64,000 nucleotides of DNA from Coemansia sp. RSA 487 (taxonomy: Eukaryota > Kickxellomycota > Kickxellomycetes > Kickxellales > Kickxellaceae), in assembly GCA_027577595.1 (NCBI GenBank), contig JANBRJ010000007.1, positions 186,001 to 250,000 on the forward strand, read 5' to 3'. Made by a program: the position numbers and the translations under genes. Every line of letters begins with the position of its first letter. Position 1 is the first letter of the stretch. The notes under the pieces were generated by a model. The model was not told the DNA's origin. It did not search any database and saw only the letters and a list, made by a program, of their open reading frames with translations. Positions 8,967 through 20,316 of the stretch are shown here, in pieces.

Positions 8967-11900
8967 ATGTTTGTTCTGCCAGCGCCGGCCGAACCCAGTG
9001 CATTCTGGGACGATGTGAAGTCGACGGAAAGCTTTGTTCTGCAGCAGTCAATCTCCACAGGCGGCGGTGCGTTTATGAAGAACGTACTTGCAACAATACA
9101 GAACGTGCTCGAGACAAAGCCTCCACCATACCGCGTGGTATTTAAGCCCGAAGCAACGTCAACAAGGTACATCCTTCTGGGTGTCGGCGAGACCAAAGAG
9201 GAGATAGAGGCCGACTGGAAGTGGCTATTCGAAAACATCATGCCCGTTGTCACAGACCTGGACGACCCAAGTGAACGAACCGACTTTGTAGTAACAAAGA
9301 TCCGGTTCCTGGTGTCCATCGAGGGCGGCCAGGACTACAGCACCGACAGGCAGATGCGCGCAGCAGCAACGACCTTCCGCCAAACGTTCAATGTCGGGAG
9401 GAGCGAGAGCCTCGTCACGTACTACTCGTGTGCGCTGCAAAAGAACTTTATGCTCAACCAGGGCTGGCTGTATCTGAGTGAAAACTACTTTTGCTTCTAT
9501 TCGTATATTTTTGGTCTTGAAAAGAAGATCATGTTTCAGCTCCGCGATATAAAGGATCTTGCCAAGGCAAGGTCGATGGGCGGAGCACGCGACGACTCCA
9601 TCGAGGTTGTCACAAAGGATGGTAGCAAGTACACGTTCTCCAACATGTTCCATCGCGATGAAACGTTTGATATGCTATCTCAGCTGACAGCAAACACTAT
9701 GAAGCGCGTGCTTCTCAATTCCGAGTACGCAACCACACAGCACCAGCCGACAAGCGCCCGCTCGCACAACCGCAGCCCAAGTATCGCTAGCTCGATCAAC
9801 CCAGATACTCGTCTTCCGGTCAGCCCGGCGGTAATGCATCCTGCAGCACCAGCTCTTCAGCCCGGCGCATCGCTTGCCGAGCAGATTTCACAGCAGCGCA
9901 GAGACGAGGTGTTTCGCGGCGAGTTTGGGCTTCCGCATGGCGAGTCGCTTATATCTGTTATCGAGGCTGCAAGTCTGACCGTCCCTAACGTACTGAACGT
10001 TTACACAGGAAAGCTGTACCTTTCGACGTCGTTTGTCTGCTACATGTCTCACGACTACCGTGGATGCCGTATCACACTTCCAATGGCAGCAGTCCGCCGG
10101 ATCGAAAGACTCAATAGCAACGATGGCTACGGTGCGCCATGCTACGAGATGGTGATCACTGTGTGGCACCAGATGGGTATATCGTTCAAAGTCCCGCTGG
10201 ACAATGGCGAGTGTAATCGGTGGTGCGACGCGCTGCGTGGTCAGCTCAAAGCGATGGTCGAGGAGCAGCGGTTTGCCAAGGCCAATCACACAGCGCTTTT
10301 TCGCTACACCCTCAAGGCGTTCTGTAGAACCTGTGCAAGCGAACATCTGTTGCAGGAAACGCCGGACGGTAGCAACGCCAAGGATGATTCTGGATCGTGT
10401 GTGGACTGTCTGGGCAAAACGTTTGGATTCCCGGGCAACCCTAAGGTTTTGAAGGAGAAGCCAAAGAAAAAGTACTGGGTCAGATACATGAAGGAGTATG
10501 GACGGAATTTGACCCTCCTTCGGCGCTCCGAGTTTGACAGGCTGATCCGCGTCGGGCTGCCGAGCTGCTTACGAGGGGAAATTTGGGAACTGTGTTCTGG
10601 TGCGATGTATCTGCGGTTCCAGAACCGTGGCGTTTACGAAAAGTATGTAAACGACTACCTTGACTCTCCTGGGCCATATGCTGATGAGATTGAAAAAGAC
10701 CTGAACCGTTCGCTGCCAGAGTACGCTGGATACCAGGCGCCAGAGGGAATTGATGCACTGCGTCGCGTGCTCAATGCGTACTCTTTGCGTGATTCCGAGC
10801 TCGGGTACTGCCAAGCAATGAACATTGTCGCGTCAACGATGCTGATCTACATGACCGAGGAGCAAGTGTTTTGGACACTGTCTGTGATGTGTGATCGCTT
10901 AGTGCCCGGCTACTATAGCCCGTCAATGTATGGCGCGTCTCTTGACCAGTCGATATTCCAGAGCCTGGTGGAGGAAACGATGCCCATGCTTGCTGACTCT
11001 CTGAAAAAGAGCGATATCCAGCTGTCGATTGCCTGCTTGCCGTGGTTCTTGACGCTGTTTGTCAACTCAATGCCCCTGGTATATGCGCTCCGTGTCATGG
11101 ACTGCTTCTTCCTGGAGGGTCCCAAGATCCTGTTCCAGATCGGGCTTGCGATCCTGAAGATCAACGGTGGCTCGATTCTCAAAGCCGGCGACGACGGCAC
11201 GTTTATGTTCACCCTAAAGGAGTACTACGCGACGCTGGGCGACTCGGCGTACCCCGATTCAAGCAACAAGCGCGCGCGCCAGGTAACAAAGTTCCATGAG
11301 CTTTTATATGTTGCATACAGCGATTTCCCCAGCATCACCCACAACCGCATTGTCGAGCTGCGCCGATCGCACCAGCTGCGCATTGTACATTCAGTCGAGG
11401 AGTTTGCGAAGCGGACGTTTTTGCGCAACGTCATTGATGCGAGTGGGTTTACAAAGGAACAGCTGTCCTTGCTCTACGAGCGCTATTACTCTGTTCTGTT
11501 CTACACGCGCAACGGCAACAAAGGCAGGGGTTCCGCAAAGGACTCTATGGCCGCTGCATCTGCGGCCAATGGTGGGCAGGCAGGCAGTGAGTCTTCTGAG
11601 AAGATCAGACTGGACATATACGGGTTTGCGCGTTTTATGTACGAGATATCGTCGTGGATGCGTGTTCAGATGAAGGAGGTCAAGGAGCGTATCCAGAATC
11701 ACCGCAACGTGACCATCTCTGATGTCAAGCCAAAGGACCAGCTCTCTGGCGATTCAAGCAATGCTAGACGTGACGATATTGCAAACGAGATTGCTGCTAG
11801 TTTGCGAAACCCTGGATGGTTTATTACTTCGCTGTTTCGATATACCAGCACGATTGAGCCACCTAAACGCAGGATCAGCTTGCAGGATGTTACTGCAGAT

Positions 11901-13376
11901 AGTGAGCGGCTGGCGTCTACTGCTTCAGGATCTGCCTCAGCCTCTTCAGTGTTACAAATGTCTGGTACATTAACTGATACTACGTCGGCAGAAAATGCAC
12001 ATGAGGACGCAGATGATGACGCTTCTGGCCAAGATCAAACTGCAAAGCCGGAAGAGCCCAAGCTTGATAACAGCGAACCGATCAAACCCCCCGAGACTGT
12101 CTTGGCACCTATTGAGAATCTGCATGTTTCGTTCCAGCAATGCGTTGTTGCCCTCGGCCGGATAGTCAACACTGACCTGCTCACACGTATGGATGTATTT
12201 TTTGATATGTACGCTATGGCCAAGCCAGGATCGATCAACCGGCAAGAGATGTTCCAGTTGTCTGAGGCCATTCTATACATTGGCCACGGCGAAGACATTG
12301 AAACCGGGCGTGGAAGTCTATTGGCCGAAAACACTGATATAACCAACGAGGAGCAGCTTCTGCGATCTGTGTCAGAGTTCCTGCGTCGCGCCGTTGCTTA
12401 TGGCGAAATGGAGCTGGAGCGAGAAGCACGGGCAACAGGGGAAAAGAGCAACGAGCCTTGCAACACCAAAGACATTTCGTTGCAGAGAAACATGTTCCGC
12501 GTTGTTGTGCTTGAAGATGAGGTTCTTGAGCGGTTCTTTGCCGACATGGTGCCTATATCGTTTAGGTTCACGGACGGTGTGGAGCTTTCGAACCCACTGC
12601 GTGCTATCTCAACTCACTTGCCAACGTCGCCGCTGACGTCGCGTGGAAACGAGTCTGCGCCGGCGCGACTTTTGGCTGGAGGGCGGTCTGTTGCTGAGGG
12701 CATGTCTGCACGGGTTGCACAGACGATTGCGCTGGGAAGCCAGTTTGTCGACCAACGGGTGTTGACTCCCATTGTGCGCAATGCAGCGCTGGCTGCTGCT
12801 TCGTCAGTGGCTTCACAGGCCACTACTGATGCTGATGGTCCTGCGGTTGTTGTTTCAAAGGAGCTTGAAAATTTAACACAGCTTTCTCAAGTGCCGCACA
12901 ATTCGCGGGAGCCGGATCAGGACATTACTGAGGAGATGGCGCGCCTGTCGGTTGGGCGTGATGCCGAGAGCAACAGCTTTGACCACAGCCACAACCACCA
13001 TCGACCTGTGGGCGAGGACAGGCTCGATGAGATCCGCGGCCGGCCTGGAAGCGGGGAGCGGACTGGGGATGGCAAGCGGGTCAATGCGCCCCAGGAGCCG
13101 CGGGATAACACTCCACAAGACCCGTACGAGAACCTGCTTGACGAGGTTGACCAGCTACTCGGAGAAATCAAGGACGACGACGATACAAGCAACAACGTCA
13201 GGACCAGTGGGGCTGTGCTCAGAACAGAACCTAGTGACCTAGATGGCGACCTGCTTGAAGACGATGACGTCAAGGACGCACTGTCCAAATCCAAATCTCG
13301 CGACAAAAAGGAGATGGACTTTCAGATCGATGATGATGACGACGACGACGATCTTGCGCACTTGCTTAAGGACTGA
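8967..13376 (+). CDS. GRAM-GRAM-TBC Rab GTPase-activating protein (TBC1D8/9, Gyp2 type)
   Basis: The protein has 1469 residues in one exon. It has two GRAM domains, at about residues 145-215 (...LVTYYSCALQKNFMLNQGWL...) and 310-375 (...VYTGKLYLSTSFVCYMSHDY...). The Rab-GAP TBC domain spans about 520-740. Both catalytic fingers are present: the arginine finger IEKDLNR near 575 and the glutamine finger GYCQAMN near 613. An EF-hand-like helix pair (FDMYAMAKPGSINRQEMFQL) lies near 1075-1095, as in animal TBC1D8/9. The C-terminus is acidic and disordered, ending in a poly-Asp run. TBC proteins accelerate GTP hydrolysis on Rabs in membrane traffic; the GRAM domains probably bind phosphoinositide membranes. 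The Rab target cannot be read from sequence. Its ATG is 218 bp downstream of the decayed Fanzor 3' end. Confidence 0.92.
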   Translation: MFVLPAPAEPSAFWDDVKSTESFVLQQSISTGGGAFMKNVLATIQNVLETKPPPYRVVFKPEATSTRYILLGVGETKEEIEADWKWLFENIMPVVTDLDDPSERTDFVVTKIRFLVSIEGGQDYSTDRQMRAAATTFRQTFNVGRSESLVTYYSCALQKNFMLNQGWLYLSENYFCFYSYIFGLEKKIMFQLRDIKDLAKARSMGGARDDSIEVVTKDGSKYTFSNMFHRDETFDMLSQLTANTMKRVLLNSEYATTQHQPTSARSHNRSPSIASSINPDTRLPVSPAVMHPAAPALQPGASLAEQISQQRRDEVFRGEFGLPHGESLISVIEAASLTVPNVLNVYTGKLYLSTSFVCYMSHDYRGCRITLPMAAVRRIERLNSNDGYGAPCYEMVITVWHQMGISFKVPLDNGECNRWCDALRGQLKAMVEEQRFAKANHTALFRYTLKAFCRTCASEHLLQETPDGSNAKDDSGSCVDCLGKTFGFPGNPKVLKEKPKKKYWVRYMKEYGRNLTLLRRSEFDRLIRVGLPSCLRGEIWELCSGAMYLRFQNRGVYEKYVNDYLDSPGPYADEIEKDLNRSLPEYAGYQAPEGIDALRRVLNAYSLRDSELGYCQAMNIVASTMLIYMTEEQVFWTLSVMCDRLVPGYYSPSMYGASLDQSIFQSLVEETMPMLADSLKKSDIQLSIACLPWFLTLFVNSMPLVYALRVMDCFFLEGPKILFQIGLAILKINGGSILKAGDDGTFMFTLKEYYATLGDSAYPDSSNKRARQVTKFHELLYVAYSDFPSITHNRIVELRRSHQLRIVHSVEEFAKRTFLRNVIDASGFTKEQLSLLYERYYSVLFYTRNGNKGRGSAKDSMAAASAANGGQAGSESSEKIRLDIYGFARFMYEISSWMRVQMKEVKERIQNHRNVTISDVKPKDQLSGDSSNARRDDIANEIAASLRNPGWFITSLFRYTSTIEPPKRRISLQDVTADSERLASTASGSASASSVLQMSGTLTDTTSAENAHEDADDDASGQDQTAKPEEPKLDNSEPIKPPETVLAPIENLHVSFQQCVVALGRIVNTDLLTRMDVFFDMYAMAKPGSINRQEMFQLSEAILYIGHGEDIETGRGSLLAENTDITNEEQLLRSVSEFLRRAVAYGEMELEREARATGEKSNEPCNTKDISLQRNMFRVVVLEDEVLERFFADMVPISFRFTDGVELSNPLRAISTHLPTSPLTSRGNESAPARLLAGGRSVAEGMSARVAQTIALGSQFVDQRVLTPIVRNAALAAASSVASQATTDADGPAVVVSKELENLTQLSQVPHNSREPDQDITEEMARLSVGRDAESNSFDHSHNHHRPVGEDRLDEIRGRPGSGERTGDGKRVNAPQEPRDNTPQDPYENLLDEVDQLLGEIKDDDDTSNNVRTSGAVLRTEPSDLDGDLLEDDDVKDALSKSKSRDKKEMDFQIDDDDDDDDLAHLLKD

Positions 13377-13522
13377 GATTCTGGTATACTCTTGAAGCAT
13401 TTGCTGGCGCGCTTTTGCTTGTCTTACTATACATTAACCAGGGGTCCTGTACCGTTAAATATACAATTGTGGATTATTCTCAATTTATCAACAGTCTAGC
13501 TTGATGCATTAGAAAAGAGGAG

Positions 13523-14611
13523 CTATTTGGATCCGTGCGACAAAATAAGGTCTCTGGTTTGGCCATATACAAAGAACACGGTGGCCGATGCAGGAGCAGC
13601 TTTTATCAAAGATGGTGTCAGTCCGCGGAACAGAGAGAGGAACCCTTCGTTGCGCACTATGAAGAGCAGTGCATTTGAAAGGCCAGTGTATCTGGGCACT
13701 GCGCCGTGAGCGTAGTTTTGCAACCGAGGGCCCTGGATCTGCAGACGTTTGCGGACTAGATCAAGCGGATATACGCAGCATTTGCCGATGACGGCGGCGG
13801 AAGCGCCAATAAGGGCGTCCTGCACAGAGTCGATTGTCCTGACTACGGGTCCGTTGGACGCCACAACGTTCCTGCGCATCCACATGTACCCCGACGCCAG
13901 GGTGTCGTAGCTGGTGAAGACAATGCCCATGTACGGCATGATCTGGAGGCATGCAGGCCATAGCCCACGGTAGAATCCCCTGGGTCCTTCGTCGCGGTAT
14001 ATCTGTGCTATGGCGCCCACAATAGACGCATGTATGCGGTTTGTGGACTCTTGGGCGATAAACCGGGTACGCAGTAGGTCCAGCGGATACGTTACTGATG
14101 TGGCGATCCCGCCAGCCAGAGCGCCGCACACGAACGATCGGGTTTTCTGCGGCACAGCGTCGATTTTTCTGAACGCCGATTCAAGCGCGCCGAAGGCGAG
14201 AAACTGCGTGGCGCCATACGTGAGATAAAGGTACTCCGCGGACAAGTTGCCCTTGAACAGACCGCGGACGCCCTCGTTGCGCAGAATCTTTGCCGCGCAG
14301 TGTATGACGCCGTCGGAGCGCAGAACTCCCGCCGTACGTTTCTGTGTTTCGAGCTGCAGCGTGATCTTGACCACATCAAAGGGCGACACGATGGCCCGTG
14401 ACACGAGCCCAGCTGTAGCGCCACACAGTATGTTCTCGCCTGTCGATAGCGAGCGCACAGCGCCGGACCGCGAGGTGCGCATGAGCACATTGTCCCGTGG
14501 CGCGGTTTGTTTGTCTGTTGGCATAGCAAGGGGTGCGGCTAGGGATATAAGGCGACTAGTACCGTTGGTGCTGGTGTTTTCTGGTGGTGACAGGGTCGGT
14601 GGCAAGGACAT
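13523..14611 (-). CDS. TPC1: Mitochondrial carrier, probable thiamine pyrophosphate carrier
   Basis: The 362-residue SLC25 carrier has three repeats. They carry the P-x-[DE]-x-x-[KR] signatures SPFDVVKITLQ (about residue 80), YPLDLLRTRF (about 180) and YPLDLVRKRLQIQGPR (about 280). The PLDLVRKRLQIQGPR form in repeat 3, together with GNLSAEYLYLTYGATQF in repeat 1, is characteristic of TPC1/SLC25A19. That carrier imports thiamine pyrophosphate into the mitochondrial matrix. TPP is the cofactor of the E1 dehydrogenases encoded further right, but the distance gives no reason to infer linkage. The N-terminus is about 45 residues longer than typical; a later Met (near residue 30 or 44) could be the real start. 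Substrate assignment is by signature only. Confidence 0.85.
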   Translation of the reverse strand: MSLPPTLSPPENTSTNGTSRLISLAAPLAMPTDKQTAPRDNVLMRTSRSGAVRSLSTGENILCGATAGLVSRAIVSPFDVVKITLQLETQKRTAGVLRSDGVIHCAAKILRNEGVRGLFKGNLSAEYLYLTYGATQFLAFGALESAFRKIDAVPQKTRSFVCGALAGGIATSVTYPLDLLRTRFIAQESTNRIHASIVGAIAQIYRDEGPRGFYRGLWPACLQIMPYMGIVFTSYDTLASGYMWMRRNVVASNGPVVRTIDSVQDALIGASAAVIGKCCVYPLDLVRKRLQIQGPRLQNYAHGAVPRYTGLSNALLFIVRNEGFLSLFRGLTPSLIKAAPASATVFFVYGQTRDLILSHGSK

Positions 14612-14790
14612 TTGTGTGGATAAATTGTTGAATTTTATAAATAGACAATATTAGAAGGAAAAAATAGCACGGTTGCGAGAAAGGAAGAAAGAAAAAAGCC
14701 TCAACCGAAAAGGCGTCTGGGGAGAAAAATGAGAGTTGGTGCCATGCCACAACGGCATTAAAAACCATTGATGTAATCATGCATGGTATG

Positions 14791-14990
14791 GTGTTTTGCA
14801 AAGCTAATTGCGTCGAATAAGAAATGTATACACGTCGAATGGTCAAAGGTTTGCGGTAGCAACAATGTATTTTGCGTTCCAAGCAAAAGTCGTTTGCACA
14901 GGCGTAGCAAGTCGTTTGCATCGGTTGGCGTGGCATATGCGTCAGTGCAAAACAGGAAAACTCACAAGAGAAAACACAAATGACTAGTGC
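14791..14990 (-). repeat. Dispersed repeat, copy A
   Basis: On the minus strand this matches copy C at 55717-55896 over most of its length, for example the shared run TGACGCATATGCCACGCCAA and later CGCAATTAG. Relative to copy C it has a local duplication of about 22 bp around GCAAACGACT. It lies inverted with respect to copy B, 260 bp away. No coding capacity. Confidence 0.8.
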
Positions 14991-15252
14991 TGGCACTGAT
15001 ATGGCCAGGCCGTTGAATGCTTCATAGACCTTTCTTGATGGCTGCCGGCACTGCAGCTGGGTTCTTGTTCAAGATAGTCGTGGTATTTCTTCAGATTGTT
15101 GAGTTTTGTTGGGATCAATGTTAACTAGCCGCACTGAAAGAACAGACAGAGACCGAGAAGCCAATCCATTTTAGCGTGAAATAGTAGGCGTGCAGCGAAC
15201 AGCTTTCTCCACAAAGCTCAGCTTGCGCCTCTTGCTTCCAAGCCCAAACATA

Positions 15253-15377
15253 ACGCCAGCTGACGCAAACGACTTTTTCTTGGATCGCAAAGTGCGTCAT
15301 TGCCACTGCAAATCTTTGACCATTCAACGCGTATACATCCTTCTTATTCGACGCAATTAGTTTTGTACAGCACAGCA
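15253..15377 (+). repeat. Dispersed repeat, copy B
   Basis: It shares GACGCAAACGACTTTTTC, CATTGCCACTGCAAA, GTATACAT, and CGCAATTAGTTTTG.ACAGCACAGCA with copy C. It is in plus orientation, making an inverted pair with copy A. Its 5' part is shorter or more diverged than copies A and C. Confidence 0.8.
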
Positions 15378-16768
15378 TGTTGAGGCCAGATGGCGCCAAT
15401 ACGGATGAGACAGCATGCATTAGTTACCAAAGCGCATGTGTATGTGTTATGTGCATGTGCGGAGAACGAAAATGATTACGTCGTTTCGCAAATCATTAAC
15501 ACTCCATTTTTGTCTGTGCAGTCATACGACATGTGTTGTACACGTCACGTCACAATGAGTCCTTACCATATCTGTTTGCAGAGGTCGCATGAGATGAAAG
15601 ATGGAGCACAAACTGTAAAGACTGGTAAAGAATTGGGACAGTTGTGACTTAAAGTTTGCTTTTTTGCGTGTGGGAATTATCAGCTTGATTAACAGACATC
15701 TTTCCATGTAAATGCTTCCAGATCAGCTGGCTCACATGGTTGGAATTTGATAAAGGATGAAAGGCAGTTTAATGGTCTGGATAATCTTTGTCTTTCGGCT
15801 CTGCACCCGACCCTTTGGTCTACAATGAACACACACGTGGTGCACGCTTGCTCCGGGCCAAAAAAAAAAAAAAGCAAAACAGAAACAGTATGCACAAACA
15901 AGCTATGATAAGCATCTGCCATTTTGCTTCTCTGCTTTGATAAAAAAAAAGCGGCCATCACCACTGCACAAGGAATGTTTAGTGTGGCCGATCGGGTATC
16001 TGTTTCCAGATGGGCAAGCGCAAGGGCCTGGACACTCAAGATAGGGGCAGAAATTGACTTACAGGGATCGTCCAGAGCCCGTCTGTATTCTGGCATGTGC
16101 AGAAATGCGCGTTACACACGCCGCCGAAAACCAAAGTGAGAACAGGCCCCATCCTCTGCACACACGTGCAGGCAAAATGCAGCATTTCGCTTCCGCCGAT
16201 GTTTTCCAACACTTCCATGCATGACGCAAAGGGCGCAGCGAAGAGAGCGGACGACGTTTTGCAACCACACCATCGCACAAGAGTTGTGTGACCGAAAGAA
16301 AAGCATGAGGTGCTGACGTGAGCGCAAAATGGCCGAATCCATGTTGAAAAAACCTGGATCAGCTTTGGCAATTCGAGAAAACCCTTTTTGGAAAAATTCC
16401 ACCAAACACCCTGTTATCCACCCTCCCCTCCTCCTTTCCCCCTTTAATTTTTCTCCACTTTATTTGCTTGGTTTCCCCCGCAAAAAGTCCACCACAGTTT
16501 GCTTTCTTATTTGCTAATCTTCATTCACAAGCGAAAGCACCTTTTCTTTCTTCCGTTCTTCGTAAATACAAAAACGCTTACTGTTCTTTTTTCAAGTGCA
16601 TACATCTTTTTACGCAACGCGGTGCTTGCCTTCCAAACTACTCCTGTTCTTTCTCTTTCTCATCCCCCACACAACCCCCAGTGCTTGCAACACAGTCGTC
16701 GACAACGCAGTAACAGGCACAACGCCGTTGGCGCGTCGTTAATACCAACCACACCACAAAAAATATCA

Positions 16769-19036
16769 ATGTTTTCAACAGCCATGGCTATGCACCAGCA
16801 TTCCAACGGCAAGACGGCCGAACAGCCGCTTGTGTCCGACGCCGAGCAGCCTATCCTCAGCACACTTATATCCGTGCGCAACCGGCTGGCAGCGCTCAAA
16901 AAGGACCGCGGAAACTACTACCGGCCAAACGACATTGTTGGTCTCTACAACGATACGCTGGAGCAAGTACGGCATCTCTACAGCATTCGGCAGGGCGAGA
17001 AGCACGATATCATGTTCAAGAACAGAATTGACTCTGTTCTGGACGAATGCTTCCAGCTCTTCTCGCTCTTTTACCTGGCCCTTGGCAAAAGCAAGGAGAT
17101 TCCTGCAACTTATGTGCAGCTGGTAACAATCAAGGTAACGTATGCGCGGTTTTGCTTGCTTTTTTTCATCTCTTCTTGATTGTTGATTTTTGCGTGGTTG
17201 CCGGTTTCTTCCGGAGGGGGGATTGAGCTAAAGACCCACCCCGTTCCATTTGCTAGTGGTTAAGAACAGCAAAGAATGGGGGGGGGTGCTGAGATCAAGT
17301 GAGTGGGTGTTCGGAAGAACAATCCATCTTGCTATATCTTTTTGCTCTGCCTTACGCCGAATTACCCCACCAGCCCAGCCATCCTACTTTTGCCTTGTTC
17401 TCGCTTTGTGCTTCCATGTGGGGGGTCAAACGAAGAAAGGAAGGCTCCATGGCACATGTGCTGTGTTCGTGTTCTGGTGCTGCTTGTCGTTGTTTACTAA
17501 TTCTCTGTCACATGGGTTTTTCCTGTTTCCACTCCATCTATCAACCCTGATATCCATTCTGATATCTATTGCGTTCTGTAGCAAAACATTGAGCTGTTTG
17601 AAGAGTCCGGAATCTACACTGACGGTAAGTATATACATATATATGTCTTCTGTGTGAAGGGGGCTTCCACACCACTGTAGGCACGCACAAACGCTCTAGC
17701 TTTACAAGCCGCAGTGGCGCTACCATATAAAAGAAAAAAGAACGGGCTTGTCGTTTCCTTCCCTCCTACCCCAAGTCTTTTGAATGTCTGCTTTTGGCTC
17801 TTTTATCTTGTGCTGTCTTTCCATATTCCACGTGAGTCCTCCCGCCTGTGTTTATTTCGGCACAGGGAAACGGGCACACCTTGCTCATCTGATCTTTATG
17901 CCAAAGAAGCACACCTGTTTTTTTTTTCACCTCCCTAATACAGACTTTATCTGCAAAGTAGAAGCAGAATGCCCATTCCATTGTCATTCATTTCTTCCTG
18001 ATATCTATTCACTCATTGATTTATTATCTGTGGTAAACGATGTGGGCTTTCCCGTGTAGCCGATTTGGAGCCGTTCCGCACGCGCCTGAGAGAGATTCGG
18101 CAGATTGTCGACTATGAAGCAGGCAAGGACGAGCCCGAGGAAGCAGGCGTCATTAAGCCAGAGTTAAAGCTTGTGTCCCGCCGGCTCGAGCAGTGCGAAA
18201 AGGAGCTCGGTGCGCTTGAGGAAACCACACGCATCATCAGCGACGAGCTCATGCCAATCTACGAGGAGCTTGTACATATCCGGCGGCGGCTGACGGCGCT
18301 GTCGTTTCTGCCGCACGAGTCAGCCACAGACGAGGCAAAGGCGTTCCAGAAGCGGCTGATTGAGATCGACGATATGCGCGTGGACGATCGCTTTGTCAGC
18401 CAGGAGACCGGAGAAATTGCCGAGGGCCAGACACAGATCGTCGGCTTGCTCGAGGAGTGCTTTGACCGCCTGCACGACCTCATGGCAGAGGGCAGCACCG
18501 TGCCCAAGGACATGATGCCTGTCTACGACCGTCTGATGGAGATCCGCGTGCAGCTGGAAAAGCTCCTGCTGACCAGCCGCTGGACGCTGCGCGAGACCGA
18601 TCTGTGGAGCTACCAGGTGCAGCTGCAGGACATTGACGGCTTGCGCAAAAACGGCCAGTTCAAAGACTCGACGGGTGAGCCCGCCCCACAGCAAGCACAA
18701 GCGGCGCTCAACTTTCTGCTGCACAAATGCTACAATCTTCTGTACAAGCTCCTGTCGTCCAGCGAGCCCGTCGCAGAGACTCTGATGCCCGTCCACAACC
18801 AGCTGCGCACGCTGCGGCGGTGCTTGCTTGAGGTCAAAAAGTACGGCGGTCCGATGTCTGCGCGCGACCTCTATCCTTATCAGATGAAGCTTTCCAGCAT
18901 CGACAATCTTCGCGTGGACGGCAAGTTCCTCGACGACGAAGGCCATATCCCCGAGGGCCAGGGCGTCGTCATGTCGTTGCTCAACGAGTGCTACGACCTT
19001 ATGTATGAGCTGATGGCCACCGAGGTTGACGAGTAA
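16769..19036 (+). CDS. DUF2408 / UPF0662 protein, CUB1-like
   Basis: Three exons: 16769-17134, 17582-17624 and 18060-19036. Both introns (447 and 435 bp) have GTAA donors and TAG acceptors, and the frames join exactly (VTIK|QNIELFEESGIYTD|ADLEPF). The product is 461 residues. It has repeated helical DUF2408 segments: LISVRNRLAALKK in exon 1, MPIYEELVHIRRRLTALSF, MPVYDRLMEIRVQLEKLL and MPVHNQLRTLRRCLLEVKK. Each is followed by a downstream E-C-[FY]-[DN]-x-[ML] helix. This matches the fungal UPF0662 family (S. pombe C30C2.08, budding yeast YPL260W/Cub1). The family's biochemical role is poorly known; the yeast member has been linked to proteasome function. The 43-bp middle exon is unusually small, but the two frame joins make it convincing. 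Confidence 0.85.
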
Positions 19037-20316
19037 ACTTTCCACATGTACCTTTTTTTCCTTTTTATTTCCCTGGAAGCTCGTGTGTTTCCTTGATGTG
19101 TCTTTAGACTTTTTCTTTCTCGTATTTCAACGCGCACCCACTTCCCCTCTGTTTTGCCAACAGTCGCTTTCATTGTTAAGCCCTGAGTTTTTTACTGGCT
19201 GGCTATAAAACCTTTGGCTGTTTGCCTATTGGCTAAATGTTAGCACGTGATAAATGAAACATGTGATTGGGCGTGGTTGACACCTAGTGTCCCAAAAAGC
19301 TCGTCCATTCTCCATTGTTCTTTTTTTTTTTTAATGGTGGCAAAAGCGAAACGCGAAAGGAACATGAAAACGAACGAAAATTTGATTTTTGCCACACAGT
19401 ACGCTTTTTTTTCTTTTCTTCTAAAAAATATTCTTTCTACTAATATACATTTTTATTATTCTGGTAAGCTTATTTCTATTCTAAATCACCTTTGTCTTTT
19501 ATTTCTTTCTCACAATCTATATGTCGTCTCTTGTAAATGTAATTCTCGGTGAATCCCTTTAGGTTTCTCTGGTTTTCATTTAGCAAAAAGTTTCCTCAAC
19601 AAGGAACACAGGCGGTGCTGTGCCATTAGGCAAGCCCGACTTGCTGTTTCCAATCCCTGCCTGTCCCTTTATTTATTTCTTCTTTTTATCTGTGCCGACT
19701 TTTTCTGCTTCTGCATATCTTTTTTACTTTTATGCATTATATCTACATTCTTTGCTCGTCTGCGTCTACATATTGTTTCTTATATAATGTTTTATTCACT
19801 CTACTCACTTTTAAACTCTACAAAAACGAGCTAGGCTATCGATTGCAAAGAACAGCAGAAATATCCTCTCTTTTTACAATCCTCCGTATATCAGTATTAT
19901 TATTATTTTCGATGCTCGTCTTATTCTGTACACAAGGCGTTTACCATTCATTAGTCTGAAGCAAACAAAGCTAAAAAAAATAGGACTTTCGTTTGTCTTT
20001 ATACCGCCAGCTAATCCCCCTTCGCCTTTCCTTCTTGTGTTTCCTTTCAGCTTCATATCTCATATCATTATTTATTATCTAAACTCTGCTCTTACCAATC
20101 TGTAACACTATTTCCTTTTTTATTCTGCTCCGTTATCCGGATGATAAACACTTTGTAGATTTTGTACCCTGTCTGCTGCTGACAAGTATTACGGCGCGGG
20201 TATTGCTCCAAAATCAAAAAAAAATCAAAAAAGTCGAGCGTAAAAGCAAGGACAAATCCTGCCAAGCTTTTTCTCCCTTTCAGGAGTCTCCCAAGACATT
20301 CTGTGTAGAAAGCAAT
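19037..20316. other. Gene-free, T-rich region before ARS2
   Basis: 1.28 kb with many T and C/T runs and no recognisable coding. CCCTTTCAG at about 20274-20282 looks like an acceptor, so part of this region may be a 5' UTR intron of the ARS2 gene. I see no repeat or RNA gene. Confidence 0.35.

Larger units (their letters stand above)
14612..16768. other. Gene-free region with inverted dispersed repeats and a pyrimidine-rich promoter
   Basis: This 2.1-kb stretch has no supported gene. It contains repeat arms A (14791-14990) and B (15253-15377) in opposite orientation. Nothing recognisable occurs at 15400-16400. A C/T-rich tract at about 16415-16470 and short T/C runs up to 16680 probably belong to the promoter and leader of the DUF2408 gene. 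Confidence 0.45.
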
